Of a stretch of 64,000 nt of DNA, positions 34,596 through 42,163 are shown piece by piece (within the stretch, counting starts at the first letter, position 1; each line of letters begins with the position of its first letter). Below the pieces are notes generated by a model, which searched no databases, was not told the DNA's origin, and saw nothing but the letters and a program-made list of their open reading frames with translations. Source of the DNA: Streptomyces canus (GTDB lineage: Bacteria > Actinomycetota > Actinomycetes > Streptomycetales > Streptomycetaceae); assembly GCF_030815415.1 (NCBI RefSeq), contig NZ_JAUSWW010000001.1, forward strand, positions 2,232,001-2,296,000, given 5' to 3'. A program made the translations under genes and the position numbers.

Positions 34596-35356
34596 GGCTT
34601 CTCCCCCGCGAAGGAATAGGCGGCCCACGGGCCGGTGAGTTCGACCCGCATTCCGGGGACCTCGCCTTTCGTACGGTCGACCAGTTCCACGAATTCCTCG
34701 GACACGGCCCGCGGCACGAGATACGCGGCATTGAGCACATTGCGCCCGGCCGCTCCGGAGAGCTTGGCATTCTGCGGCGGGTGCAGCCGGGAGTCCTCGG
34801 CGAAGGCGGACAGTGTTGCGTGCAGTCCGCTCGCGAATTCCTCGGCCCGCTGCCACTGGTCCTCGTGCGCCCGCACGCGGGAGCTGCGCCGGCGAAGGTA
34901 GTCCCGGCCGCTGGTGGCCTTCGCCGGCTCCTCCGCCGGTGCGTCGTCACCGGGCGGCTCGGTCTCGACGTACACCTTGACGCCCCACTCGACTCGCCCG
35001 GTCAGCCGGTCGAGGGTGCGGCAGAAGTCCGCCTCGCGGGCTTCCAGCATGGTGCGGACGCCGCTGTCGTCCCGGAAGACGGTGGCGAGCCGGAGCGGCA
35101 GCGGCGTCGTGACGACGGTGAGGGCGTCGATCACGCCCTGGTGGGCGCGGGCGGTCTCGGAGAGCCAGTCCAGGTCCTCCAGGTGTGCGTGGAGCGGGCC
35201 TTCGGCGAAGTCCCGCTCCGGCACGTGGCTGACCACCGCGACGAGGTCGTGGTGGACCAGCAGTCTGGGCGGATCGCCCGCCACTCCTGTCAGCTGGGAC
35301 TGCAGGGGCGCCTTGAAGGGCCGGCAGACGGCATACACGTAACGCAGGCCGGTCAT
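34592..35356 (-). CDS. gvpL: Gas vesicle protein GvpL (GvpF/L family)
   Basis: A 254-residue GvpF/L-type protein. The N-terminal domain starts YVYAVCRPF and includes LRLATVFRDDSGVRTML. The C-terminal part has GRVEWGVKVYVE and AAGRNVLNAAYLVPR, ending MRVELTGPWAAYSF, which is the family's closing motif. GvpF/L proteins are minor components that act in nucleation or as chaperones. The ATG overlaps the gvpJ stop, and its own stop overlaps gvpS. Confidence 0.93.
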   Translation of the reverse strand: MTGLRYVYAVCRPFKAPLQSQLTGVAGDPPRLLVHHDLVAVVSHVPERDFAEGPLHAHLEDLDWLSETARAHQGVIDALTVVTTPLPLRLATVFRDDSGVRTMLEAREADFCRTLDRLTGRVEWGVKVYVETEPPGDDAPAEEPAKATSGRDYLRRRSSRVRAHEDQWQRAEEFASGLHATLSAFAEDSRLHPPQNAKLSGAAGRNVLNAAYLVPRAVSEEFVELVDRTKGEVPGMRVELTGPWAAYSFAGEKP

Positions 35357-35682
35357 CAGGTCTCCTTCTCGGCTGTGCCGGGCTCCAGCCGGGCGATCCG
35401 CTCACGCAACTCGGCGTTCTCCCGGGTGAGTTGGTCACGACGGGCCTTGGTGGACAGGGCGGGGTCGTCCTCCCACCAGTCGATACCCATCTCCTTCGCC
35501 TTGTCGACGGACGCGATGATGAGGCGCAGTTTGATGGTGAGGAGTTCGATGTCGAGCAGATTGATCCGGATGTCGCCGGCGATGACCACGCCCTTGTCGA
35601 GGACGCGCTCCAGGATGTCGGCGAGGTTCGCGCTGCCGTCACTGCGGCCGTAGGGCTCGGGCAGCCGTCCGGGGGTCGTCAT
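35356..35682 (-). CDS. gvpJ: Gas vesicle protein GvpJ (GvpA family)
   Basis: A 108-residue GvpA-like protein. The core NLADILERVLDKGVVIAGDI followed by INLLDIELLTIKLRLIIASV is the amphipathic shell-type fold, and the protein then continues in a charged coiled tail (RRDQLTRENAELRERIARLE). GvpJ is thought to form the vesicle tip or nucleate assembly. It is coupled to gvpZ (ATGA) and gvpL. Confidence 0.93.
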   Translation of the reverse strand: MTTPGRLPEPYGRSDGSANLADILERVLDKGVVIAGDIRINLLDIELLTIKLRLIIASVDKAKEMGIDWWEDDPALSTKARRDQLTRENAELRERIARLEPGTAEKET

Positions 35683-36785
35683 CGACGGCTCCCGCCCTCG
35701 GCGTACTCGTATTCCTCCTCGTCCGCGCCTTCCTCCTCGTACTCGCCCTCAGGCTCCTCTTCCAGCTCCTCTTCGCCTTCGGCCTCCTCCAGTTCGTACT
35801 GCTCCTTGCCGCCCTCCTCCTCGTCCTCCTCGGCGTACGGGCCGTCCTCCTCAGCTTGCTCTTCCTCGCCCTCGTACGCCTCCTCCTGCTCCTCCTGCCC
35901 GGCCTCCTCCTCGGCGACCGCGTCGTCGTGGCTCCGGACGACCTCGCCGTCGCGGATCTCACCGCGCCAGCCGTCCTCGACCTCGCCCTTGAGCGTGACG
36001 AAGCGGACGTAGTTCTTGAGGTCGAGGCGGGCCCGGCGGCCCTGGGCGCGCCAGATGTTGCCGGTCTTCTCGAAGAGGCCCTTGGGGTAGTACTCGATCA
36101 CCAGCAGGACCCGGGTGAGACGGTCGGCGAGCTCGTGGAAGGAGACCACGCCCTTCGTGGTGCCCTTGGCGCCCTCCGAGGTCCAGGCGATGCGGTCGTC
36201 GGGGACCTGTTCGGTGGTTTTCGCCTTCCAGCTGCGGTTGGACCAGAAGATCTTCATCTGCCAGTCGGAGGTCGTGTCGTCGGCGCGGTTCGCGCTCTTC
36301 ACGCCCTTCGCGAAGGTGCTGAAGTCCTGGAACTGGGTCCACTGGTCGTAGGCGGCACGCAGCGGCAGGCCGACGTCGACGTACTCCATGATGACGGTCG
36401 GCTTCTTGCCCGCCCCGCCCTTGCGCTTGCCCTTGCCGCCGAGCCCCTTGACGGCGTCGGCCACGTTGTCCTTGACCCGGGTGGCGCCCAGCTCCACGGC
36501 GGAGCGCAGCGGTCCCTTGCCCTCGGCGAGCTTGCGCCCGCCGTCGACGGCGAGCTTGGCGAAGCCGGGGCTCTTGCCGTCGGCGATGTCGTTGAGCTTG
36601 ACCGTGGTCTCGCCGAGCTTGCGGCCTGCGCCGATCAGCAGCCGCTGGGCCTGCGCGGCGAGGTACTCCTGCGCCTCAGCCTTGAGCCGGTCGGTGGCCT
36701 CGCTCTGGGCGATACCGCCGAGCGGGCCCGCCTTCTTCGTCGCTCCGCTCGCCGCGGAGGTCGCGGATCCGACGGTGTCGGTCAT
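35679..36785 (-). CDS. gvpZ: Gas vesicle accessory protein GvpZ (SRPBCC domain, acidic tail)
   Basis: A 368-residue protein found in streptomycete gas vesicle clusters. Residues 1-125 are helical and lysine-rich, residues about 128-275 form an SRPBCC/polyketide-cyclase-like domain (VDVGLPLRAAYDQWTQFQDF, then DDRIAWTSEGA), and the last ~85 residues are almost all Glu, Gly and Tyr. The acidic tail and the basic tail of GvpY could interact. Biochemical function is unknown. Confidence 0.85.
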   Translation of the reverse strand: MTDTVGSATSAASGATKKAGPLGGIAQSEATDRLKAEAQEYLAAQAQRLLIGAGRKLGETTVKLNDIADGKSPGFAKLAVDGGRKLAEGKGPLRSAVELGATRVKDNVADAVKGLGGKGKRKGGAGKKPTVIMEYVDVGLPLRAAYDQWTQFQDFSTFAKGVKSANRADDTTSDWQMKIFWSNRSWKAKTTEQVPDDRIAWTSEGAKGTTKGVVSFHELADRLTRVLLVIEYYPKGLFEKTGNIWRAQGRRARLDLKNYVRFVTLKGEVEDGWRGEIRDGEVVRSHDDAVAEEEAGQEEQEEAYEGEEEQAEEDGPYAEEDEEEGGKEQYELEEAEGEEELEEEPEGEYEEEGADEEEYEYAEGGSRR

Positions 36786-37459
36786 CGCTCACCGCCTCCC
36801 TTCGGCACCCTGGACCTGGCTCCGCGGGCGGCGGTGCGGGCCGGGGCGGTCTTCTTGCCGGTCGTCTTCTTGGCCGTCGCCGCCTTCTTGGCGGCGGTCT
36901 TCTTCGCCGGAGCCTTCTTGGCGGGCGCCTTCTCGGCGGTCTTCCTGGCGGTCTTCTTCGCCGGAGGCTTCTTCTCCGCCGCCTTGCGACGCGGCTCGGG
37001 CTCCTCCTCTTCCTCCGGTTCCTCGTCCCTGTCCTCGGGCTCCTCGTCCCTGTCCTCGGGCTCCTCGTCCCTGTCCTCGGGCTCCTCGTCGTACTCCTCC
37101 TCGGACTCCTCGTCCTCACCGAGGTCCGACGTGTCCGGTACGACGCCCGCGATCTGGTCGCGGACCTCGGCGGTACGCCCGTGCAGCCGGTCGGCGATCG
37201 CACCGATCTGCCGCTCGACCATGGCACCCGAGGCCGCCTTGCCGACACCACGCAGGTCCTCGCGCAGCTGGTCGCCGATCTCCTTGAACTGCGGGTTGTC
37301 CCGCAGCTGCCCAGACACCAGGTCCGCGAGCGCCCGCGGACTCAACTGCATCCGCTTGCCGGCCACCAACGTGCCGACGGCGAACGCCAGTTTCATCTTC
37401 TTCGTACGCCCGAGGACGTATCCGGCCCCTACCGCGAGGCCCAGTCCGAGTCGGTTCAT
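36782..37459 (-). CDS. gvpY: Gas vesicle accessory protein GvpY (acidic repeats, lysine-rich tail)
   Basis: A 225-residue protein. Residues 1-100 are helical (LGLAVGAGYVLGRTKKMKLA onward). The next ~35 residues are acidic with three perfect EPEDRDE repeats. The tail from about 150 is histone-H1-like (PAKKTARKT, APAKKAPAKKTAAKKA). The ATG at 37459 overlaps the gvpG stop. The order G-Y-Z-J supports the name. A scaffold role through charge interactions is an inference. Confidence 0.85.
   Translation of the reverse strand: MNRLGLGLAVGAGYVLGRTKKMKLAFAVGTLVAGKRMQLSPRALADLVSGQLRDNPQFKEIGDQLREDLRGVGKAASGAMVERQIGAIADRLHGRTAEVRDQIAGVVPDTSDLGEDEESEEEYDEEPEDRDEEPEDRDEEPEDRDEEPEEEEEPEPRRKAAEKKPPAKKTARKTAEKAPAKKAPAKKTAAKKAATAKKTTGKKTAPARTAARGARSRVPKGGGER
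37021..37083. repeat. Three perfect 21-bp tandem repeats within gvpY
   Basis: Units at 37021-37041, 37042-37062 and 37063-37083 are identical and encode seven-residue acidic repeats (EPEDRDE). Such repeats expand and contract by slippage. Confidence 0.9.
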
Positions 37460-37719
37460 CCTGATGTCCAGTCGTCGGTTCCGGCACGATTGCGCGAGCC
37501 GATCTCCAGGCGGTCCAAGAGCTCGTCCTCCAGTCGGTCGAACTCCTCCTCGTCGATCTCCCCCGCCTCCAACCGCTCTTCCAGCCGGCCGAGTTCGGCC
37601 CGTATCGTGGCCGGGTCGTAGTAGATGCGTTCCGCCTCGTGCAGCACCTGCCCGATCACCCACGCGCTGCCACGCACCGGGGCGAACGGCAACAGCAGCA
37701 CCTCGCCGATCAGGCCCAC
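37456..37719 (-). CDS. gvpG: Gas vesicle protein GvpG
   Basis: An 87-residue GvpG: GEVLLLPFAPVRGSAWVIGQ, then VLHEAERIYYDPATIRAELG and the acidic helix RLEAGEIDEEEFDRLEDELLD. The GTG at 37719 follows AAGGAGTGAGG and lies four bases after the gvpF stop. GvpG interacts with GvpF/L-type proteins in assembly. Confidence 0.92.
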   Translation of the reverse strand: MGLIGEVLLLPFAPVRGSAWVIGQVLHEAERIYYDPATIRAELGRLEERLEAGEIDEEEFDRLEDELLDRLEIGSRNRAGTDDWTSG

Positions 37720-37723
37720 GTCC

Positions 37724-38494
37724 TCACTCCTTCGAGCTCTCGGCGCCGATCGTGCTGCCCGCGTGCTCGGCGGGGCCGGGCTCGACGAAGCTGTACGGCG
37801 GCAGCGGGCCGTTGACCCGCAGTTCCAGGTGGGGGTGGGACTTGCGGACCTGCTCCACCGCAGCCATGAACGCCTCGGCCGATTCGCGGTCCACCAGGAA
37901 CGACACATTGGCGAGCCAGCCCGTGGACTCGGGACCCGCGCTCACGGCCGTGGCAGCGGACTCCAGCTCGCGCTGCACCTCGGCCGCGTCCTCGGCCTCC
38001 CGTGCCTTCACGGCGGAGACGACCATCTCGCCGAGCCTGAGCTTGTCCTCGTAGGAGCCGCCGCTCGCCTGCCGGTTGGCCTCGGTGAGGGCCCGCAGCT
38101 CGGGGCTCTCGGCCATCACGCGGTGCAGTACGGCCTCTTCGTCGTGCGTCGCCTTGACGTTGTACTCGACCTTGCCGTCCAGCGTCCGCAGCCGCTCCTG
38201 GTAGTGCTCGGCGCGTTCGCCGAGGACGTTGACGACGGTCTCGTCGTCGGGTGCGACGCTGCCGAACCGCATGGGCAGCACACAGCCGTCGGAGCCGGCC
38301 TCGGCGAGCACCGCCTGGTGGGCGAGCAGATCCTTGCGCTTGGGCCGCAGCCCCTCGGGCGCATCGCTCACGACGGCCGCGAGATCACCCGCCGTGAGGA
38401 CGCGCACGGGCCGCGGCGGGTCGCCGACTCCCGTCAGGTCCTCGGACAGCGAGACTCCGGAGCCGCCGATGATGCCGTACACATAGGTGCTCAC
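37724..38494 (-). CDS. gvpF: Gas vesicle protein GvpF (GvpF/L family)
   Basis: A 256-residue GvpF/L protein beginning YVYGIIGGSGV, with VLPMRFGSVAPDDETVVNVL, GKVEYNVKATHDEEAVLHRV and the closing motif LELRVNGPLPPYSFV. Its GTG overlaps the gvpA stop, so it is translated with the shell protein. It is a paralogue of gvpL in the same run. Confidence 0.94.
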   Translation of the reverse strand: MSTYVYGIIGGSGVSLSEDLTGVGDPPRPVRVLTAGDLAAVVSDAPEGLRPKRKDLLAHQAVLAEAGSDGCVLPMRFGSVAPDDETVVNVLGERAEHYQERLRTLDGKVEYNVKATHDEEAVLHRVMAESPELRALTEANRQASGGSYEDKLRLGEMVVSAVKAREAEDAAEVQRELESAATAVSAGPESTGWLANVSFLVDRESAEAFMAAVEQVRKSHPHLELRVNGPLPPYSFVEPGPAEHAGSTIGAESSKE

Positions 38495-38922
38495 TCCTGC
38501 TCCTCCTTCCGGCGCGAGGCGGTCGACTTGCGGGCGCGCGGCCTGGGCTGCGACTCGCCCTCGCCCTCCTCGCGGGCCTGCTTGAAGGCGTCCGAGACGG
38601 TCTGCGCGGCACCGCTCAGCGCACCCTTGGACTTGCCCCGGGCGCCGGACTCGGTGACCTCACCGACCAGGTCGGGCAGTCCGGGACTGCGGTGCGGACC
38701 GGCCTCGAGGTCGAGGCGGTTGCACGCCTCGGCGAAGCGCAGATAGGTGTCGACGCTGGCGACGACGACCCGGATGTCGATCTTGAGGATTTCGATGCCG
38801 ACCAGGGATACCCGTACGAACGCGTCGATCACCAGGCCCCGGTCGAGGACCAGTTCCAGAACGTCGTAGAGGCCGCTGGTGCCGCCCGAGCCGCCGCTCT
38901 GTTGTGCCGGGACAACGGTCAT
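38491..38922 (-). CDS. gvpA: Gas vesicle shell protein GvpA with C-terminal extension
   Basis: A 143-residue GvpA-family protein. The shell core is LYDVLELVLDRGLVIDAFVR, then VSLVGIEILKIDIRVVVASV. Classical GvpA has about 70 residues; here a charged extension of about 70 residues follows (KSKGALSGAAQTVSDAFKQA onward), as usual in streptomycetes. The ATG follows AAAAGGAGG, the best ribosome binding site in the cluster, which fits the need for most product. Confidence 0.93.
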   Translation of the reverse strand: MTVVPAQQSGGSGGTSGLYDVLELVLDRGLVIDAFVRVSLVGIEILKIDIRVVVASVDTYLRFAEACNRLDLEAGPHRSPGLPDLVGEVTESGARGKSKGALSGAAQTVSDAFKQAREEGEGESQPRPRARKSTASRRKEEQE

Positions 38923-38971
38923 GCCGACCGCGCCTCCTTTTCTGTGAGTGTGAGGGGAACGAGAAGGCGAC

Positions 38972-39325
38972 CTAGCGGCCGCCCGCCCTGTGCGAGTCGG
39001 CCCGCCCGCGTTCGTAACGGCGAACGCGCCGGTAGCCGGTGAGTTCTCCCTGCGGGTCCAGTTCGACCTGATAGCTCGCCATCAGGCTCATCGTGTCCGG
39101 AACCCTGGCGAGCTCGAGGACCTCGACCTCCAGGGACCAGCCGTCCTCCGTCTGTCCGAAGGACGACACCGACTCGGCGGGCATGCCGGTGAGCTCCTCG
39201 AGCTGGGTGCGCCCATGACGCAGCACCTGCATGGGGCTCGGCCGGTCTTCCGCGGTGTCGCTTTCCGATCCTTTGCGTGATTCCTGTGAGCTCTGTGTGT
39301 CTGATGTGTTTTTTGTGTTCGACAT
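38972..39325 (-). CDS. gvpO: Gas vesicle protein GvpO
   Basis: A 117-residue protein: the C-terminal GvpO domain has LRHGRTQLEELTGMPAESVS, GWSLEVEVLELARVPDT and ASYQVELDPQGELTGYRRVR. The first ~25 codons are unusually AT-rich for this genome (ACA, AAA, TCA) and encode a Ser/Thr/Lys-rich tail. The ATG at 39325 is preferred to the GTG two codons upstream. It is the first gene of the cluster, 61 bp after the ligD-type gene. Confidence 0.92.
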   Translation of the reverse strand: MSNTKNTSDTQSSQESRKGSESDTAEDRPSPMQVLRHGRTQLEELTGMPAESVSSFGQTEDGWSLEVEVLELARVPDTMSLMASYQVELDPQGELTGYRRVRRYERGRADSHRAGGR

Positions 39326-39386
39326 GGCCACCTCTTACTCCGGGTGGCCGTAAGTCCGCTGGCCAAACCTGCGCAACGTAGCCGGG

Positions 39387-40313
39387 TCAGCCGCGCAACG
39401 CGTTGAGCCTGCGCCGGGCGGGGCCGAGGGCGCGGCCCTTGGCCATCACGCCGGCCCAGGGATTGGTGCGGGCCTGCTCGACGGCGTCCTCGATGCTCCA
39501 GCGGCGGGCGTCGAGGCCCGGGTCGTCGAGCTGGGTCCAGGACATGGGCATGGCGACAGGGGCGCCCCGTTTCGCGCGGACGGTGAACGGCACGACGGCG
39601 GTCTGGGCGTAGCCGTTGCGCTGTACGTCCAGGTAGAGCCGCTCGCCGCGGTCCTTCTTGCGGGCGGCGGTGGTGAACTTCCCGGGGTGGGCGGCGGCGA
39701 GGGTGTCGGCGACGTCCTTGGCGAATTCCCGCACCTCGTCGAAGTCGTGGTGCCCCTGCACCGGGACCACCACATGCAGACCGCGCGAACCGGTTGTCAT
39801 CAGCGCGGAGGGCAGTTTCAGCTCGTCGAGCAGCTCCGCCAGCAGCCAGGCCGCCTCGTGGACCGGCGCGAAGTCGTCGCTGAAGGGATCGAGGTCGAAG
39901 ACCATCCGGTCGGGCTGCTCCACGCGTCCGACGCGGGACATCCAGCGGTGCAGGGTGAGACAGGCCTGGTCGGCGAGGTAGACCAGGGTGGCGGTGTCGT
40001 CGCACACGGTGTGGCGGACGGTGCCGCCCTCCTTGGTCACCTCGACGCGGCTGATCCAGTCGGGATAGCTGTCCGGGGTGTTCTTCTGCATGAACGTCGG
40101 GCCGTCGACGCCGTCCGGGAGCCGTTCCAGCATCAGGGGGCGGCCGCGCAGGTGCGGCAGCATGAAGGGGGCGACGGCCCGGTAGTAGTCGACCAGGTCG
40201 GACTTGGTGTACTCCTTGCCCGCCCCGTCGCCGGGGAAGAGGACCTTCTCCGGCCGGTGCACCTCGACGGTGCGGCGCCCGGCCCGCACCGTCCGGGTGG
40301 CGTCCTCGCTCAC
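39387..40313 (-). CDS. LigD-type DNA polymerase/primase domain protein
   Basis: A 308-residue stand-alone polymerase domain of the LigD/archaeo-eukaryotic primase type used in DNA end joining. Visible features are EKVLFPGDGAGKEYTKSDLV, the metal-binding MVFDLDPFSDDF, and TTGSRGLHVVVPVQGHHDF with the conserved histidine. No ligase domain or ku gene is attached or adjacent. GTG overlaps the transketolase stop. Confidence 0.93.
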   Translation of the reverse strand: MSEDATRTVRAGRRTVEVHRPEKVLFPGDGAGKEYTKSDLVDYYRAVAPFMLPHLRGRPLMLERLPDGVDGPTFMQKNTPDSYPDWISRVEVTKEGGTVRHTVCDDTATLVYLADQACLTLHRWMSRVGRVEQPDRMVFDLDPFSDDFAPVHEAAWLLAELLDELKLPSALMTTGSRGLHVVVPVQGHHDFDEVREFAKDVADTLAAAHPGKFTTAARKKDRGERLYLDVQRNGYAQTAVVPFTVRAKRGAPVAMPMSWTQLDDPGLDARRWSIEDAVEQARTNPWAGVMAKGRALGPARRRLNALRG

Positions 40314-42163
40314 CGTACGATCGCCTCCTCCACCAGCAGCCGTGCGGCGGCCGCGATGGACTCGGCGTCGATGCCCGCGGCGTGCAGCTGCTCGTCCGGC
40401 GCGGCCGAGCCCGGCATCGTCCGGACGGCCAGACGCACCAGCCGCGGGACGGGCCGCCCGTCGACGAAGGCGTCGAGCACGGCGTCCCCGAGGCCGCCCT
40501 CCTCGTGGTGGTCCTCCACGGTCATCAGGCAGCCGGTCTCCTCGGCGGCCCGGCGCAGGGTGAGCCGGTCCACGGGCTTGACCGAGTACAGGTCGACCAC
40601 CCGGACGGCGATCCCCTGCCCCTGGAGCGCGTCGGCGGCGGCCAACGCCTCGGGCACGGTCACTCCGGCCGCGACGAGGGTCAGCCGGTCCCGGTCGGAG
40701 GGGCGCAGCACCTTGCTGCCGCCGACCGGGAACTCCTCGTCGGGCCCGTAGATCACCGGGCTCTTGCCGCGCGAGGTGCGCAGATAGCGGACGCCCTCCA
40801 GGCCCGCCATGGCGCCGACGAGGTGCGCGGTCTGGTTGGCGTCGCACGGGTACAGCACGGTCGAGCCGTGCACCGCCCGCATCATCGCCAGGTCCTCCAG
40901 ACCCATCTGCGAGGGCCCGTCCTGTCCGATGGCGACGCCCGCGTGCGAGCCGACCAGGTTGATCCCGGCGCCGCTGACCGAGGCCATGCGCACGAAGTCG
41001 TACGCGCGCGTGAGGAAGGCCGCGAAGGTGGAGGCGTACGGCACGAAACCGCGCGCGGCGAGTCCCACGGCCGCGGCGACCATCTGCTGCTCGGCGATGT
41101 AGCACTCGAAGTAGCGGTCGGGGTGTTCCTTGGCGAAGAACTCCGCGCGCGTGGAGTCGCTCACCTCGCCGTCCAGGGCGACGACGTCGCCGCGGGCGGT
41201 GCCGAGGGCGGCGAGGGCCTGGCCGTAGGCGTCCCGGGTGGCGACGCCGCCCTCGGCTCCCTTGTCCCAGCGGGGCAGCTCGAGGTGTCCGGCGCGTACG
41301 GCGTGCAGCATGCGGGCGGCGGGCGGCTCGTGCACATGGATGCGCAGATCGCGACGGCCGCCGAGTTCGGCGATCGCCTCGTCGGCGTCGGGCAGCGGCT
41401 TGCCGTGCAGGCCCTCACGGTCCTGGACGGCCTCGACGCCCTTGCCCTTGAAGGTGCGGGCGAGGATCACGGTGGGCTGCCCGGAGGTGGAGATCGCCTC
41501 GCCGTACGCGCGGTCGACGGCATCCACGTCGTGTCCGTCCACCTCGATGGTGTGCCAGCCGAAGGCCTGGAAGCGGCGGGCATAGGCGTCCAGGTCGTGG
41601 CCGTGCCGGGTCGGGCCGCGCTGGCCGAGCCGGTTGACGTCGACGATGGCGGTGAGGTTGTCGAGGTGCTCGTGCGCGGCGTGCTCGGCGGCCTCCCACA
41701 CCGACCCTTCGGCGAGTTCGCTGTCCCCGCACAGCACCCACACCCGGTAGCCGGTGCGCTCCAGCCGCTTGCCGGAGAGCGCGATCCCGACACCGACCGG
41801 CAGGCCCTGCCCGAGCGATCCGGTGGCCGTCTCGACCCACGGCAGCCGCCGGGGTGTGGGGTGCCCCTCCAGCCGGCTGCCGAGCCCGCGGAAGGTGGCC
41901 AGCTCGGCGTCGTCGATCGCGCCGACGGCTTTGTAGGAGGCGTAGAGGAGGGGCGAGGCATGCCCCTTGGACAGGACGAAGCGGTCGTTGCCGGGGTGGG
42001 CGGGGCGGTCGAAGTCGTAGCGCATGTGATGGGCGAGCAGTACGGCCATCAGATCGGCGGCGGACATCGACGACGTCGGATGCCCCGACCCGGCGGCATC
42101 GGCGGCGCGGACGCTGTCCACGCGCAGCTGCTGTCCCAGGTCGACGAGTTCGGCGGTGTTCAT
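40310..42163 (-). CDS. tkt: Transketolase (617 aa)
   Basis: A ThDP enzyme of the pentose phosphate pathway. The N-terminal domain has GSGHPTSSMSAADLMAVL, SKGHASPLLYA and the ThDP-phosphate site WVLCGDSELAEGSVWEA. The pyrimidine domain has ECYIAEQQMVAAAVGLAARG. At 617 residues it is shorter than the housekeeping bacterial type (~660-700) and closer to the animal-like branch, so it is probably a second copy. It is coupled to genes on both sides (ATGA, GTGA). Confidence 0.92.
   Translation of the reverse strand: MNTAELVDLGQQLRVDSVRAADAAGSGHPTSSMSAADLMAVLLAHHMRYDFDRPAHPGNDRFVLSKGHASPLLYASYKAVGAIDDAELATFRGLGSRLEGHPTPRRLPWVETATGSLGQGLPVGVGIALSGKRLERTGYRVWVLCGDSELAEGSVWEAAEHAAHEHLDNLTAIVDVNRLGQRGPTRHGHDLDAYARRFQAFGWHTIEVDGHDVDAVDRAYGEAISTSGQPTVILARTFKGKGVEAVQDREGLHGKPLPDADEAIAELGGRRDLRIHVHEPPAARMLHAVRAGHLELPRWDKGAEGGVATRDAYGQALAALGTARGDVVALDGEVSDSTRAEFFAKEHPDRYFECYIAEQQMVAAAVGLAARGFVPYASTFAAFLTRAYDFVRMASVSGAGINLVGSHAGVAIGQDGPSQMGLEDLAMMRAVHGSTVLYPCDANQTAHLVGAMAGLEGVRYLRTSRGKSPVIYGPDEEFPVGGSKVLRPSDRDRLTLVAAGVTVPEALAAADALQGQGIAVRVVDLYSVKPVDRLTLRRAAEETGCLMTVEDHHEEGGLGDAVLDAFVDGRPVPRLVRLAVRTMPGSAAPDEQLHAAGIDAESIAAAARLLVEEAIVR

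Noticed and set aside
38685..39360. A terminator or attenuator separating gvpO from gvpA
   Set aside because: No stable hairpin was found in the 49-base gap; the strong ribosome binding site of gvpA explains higher output better.
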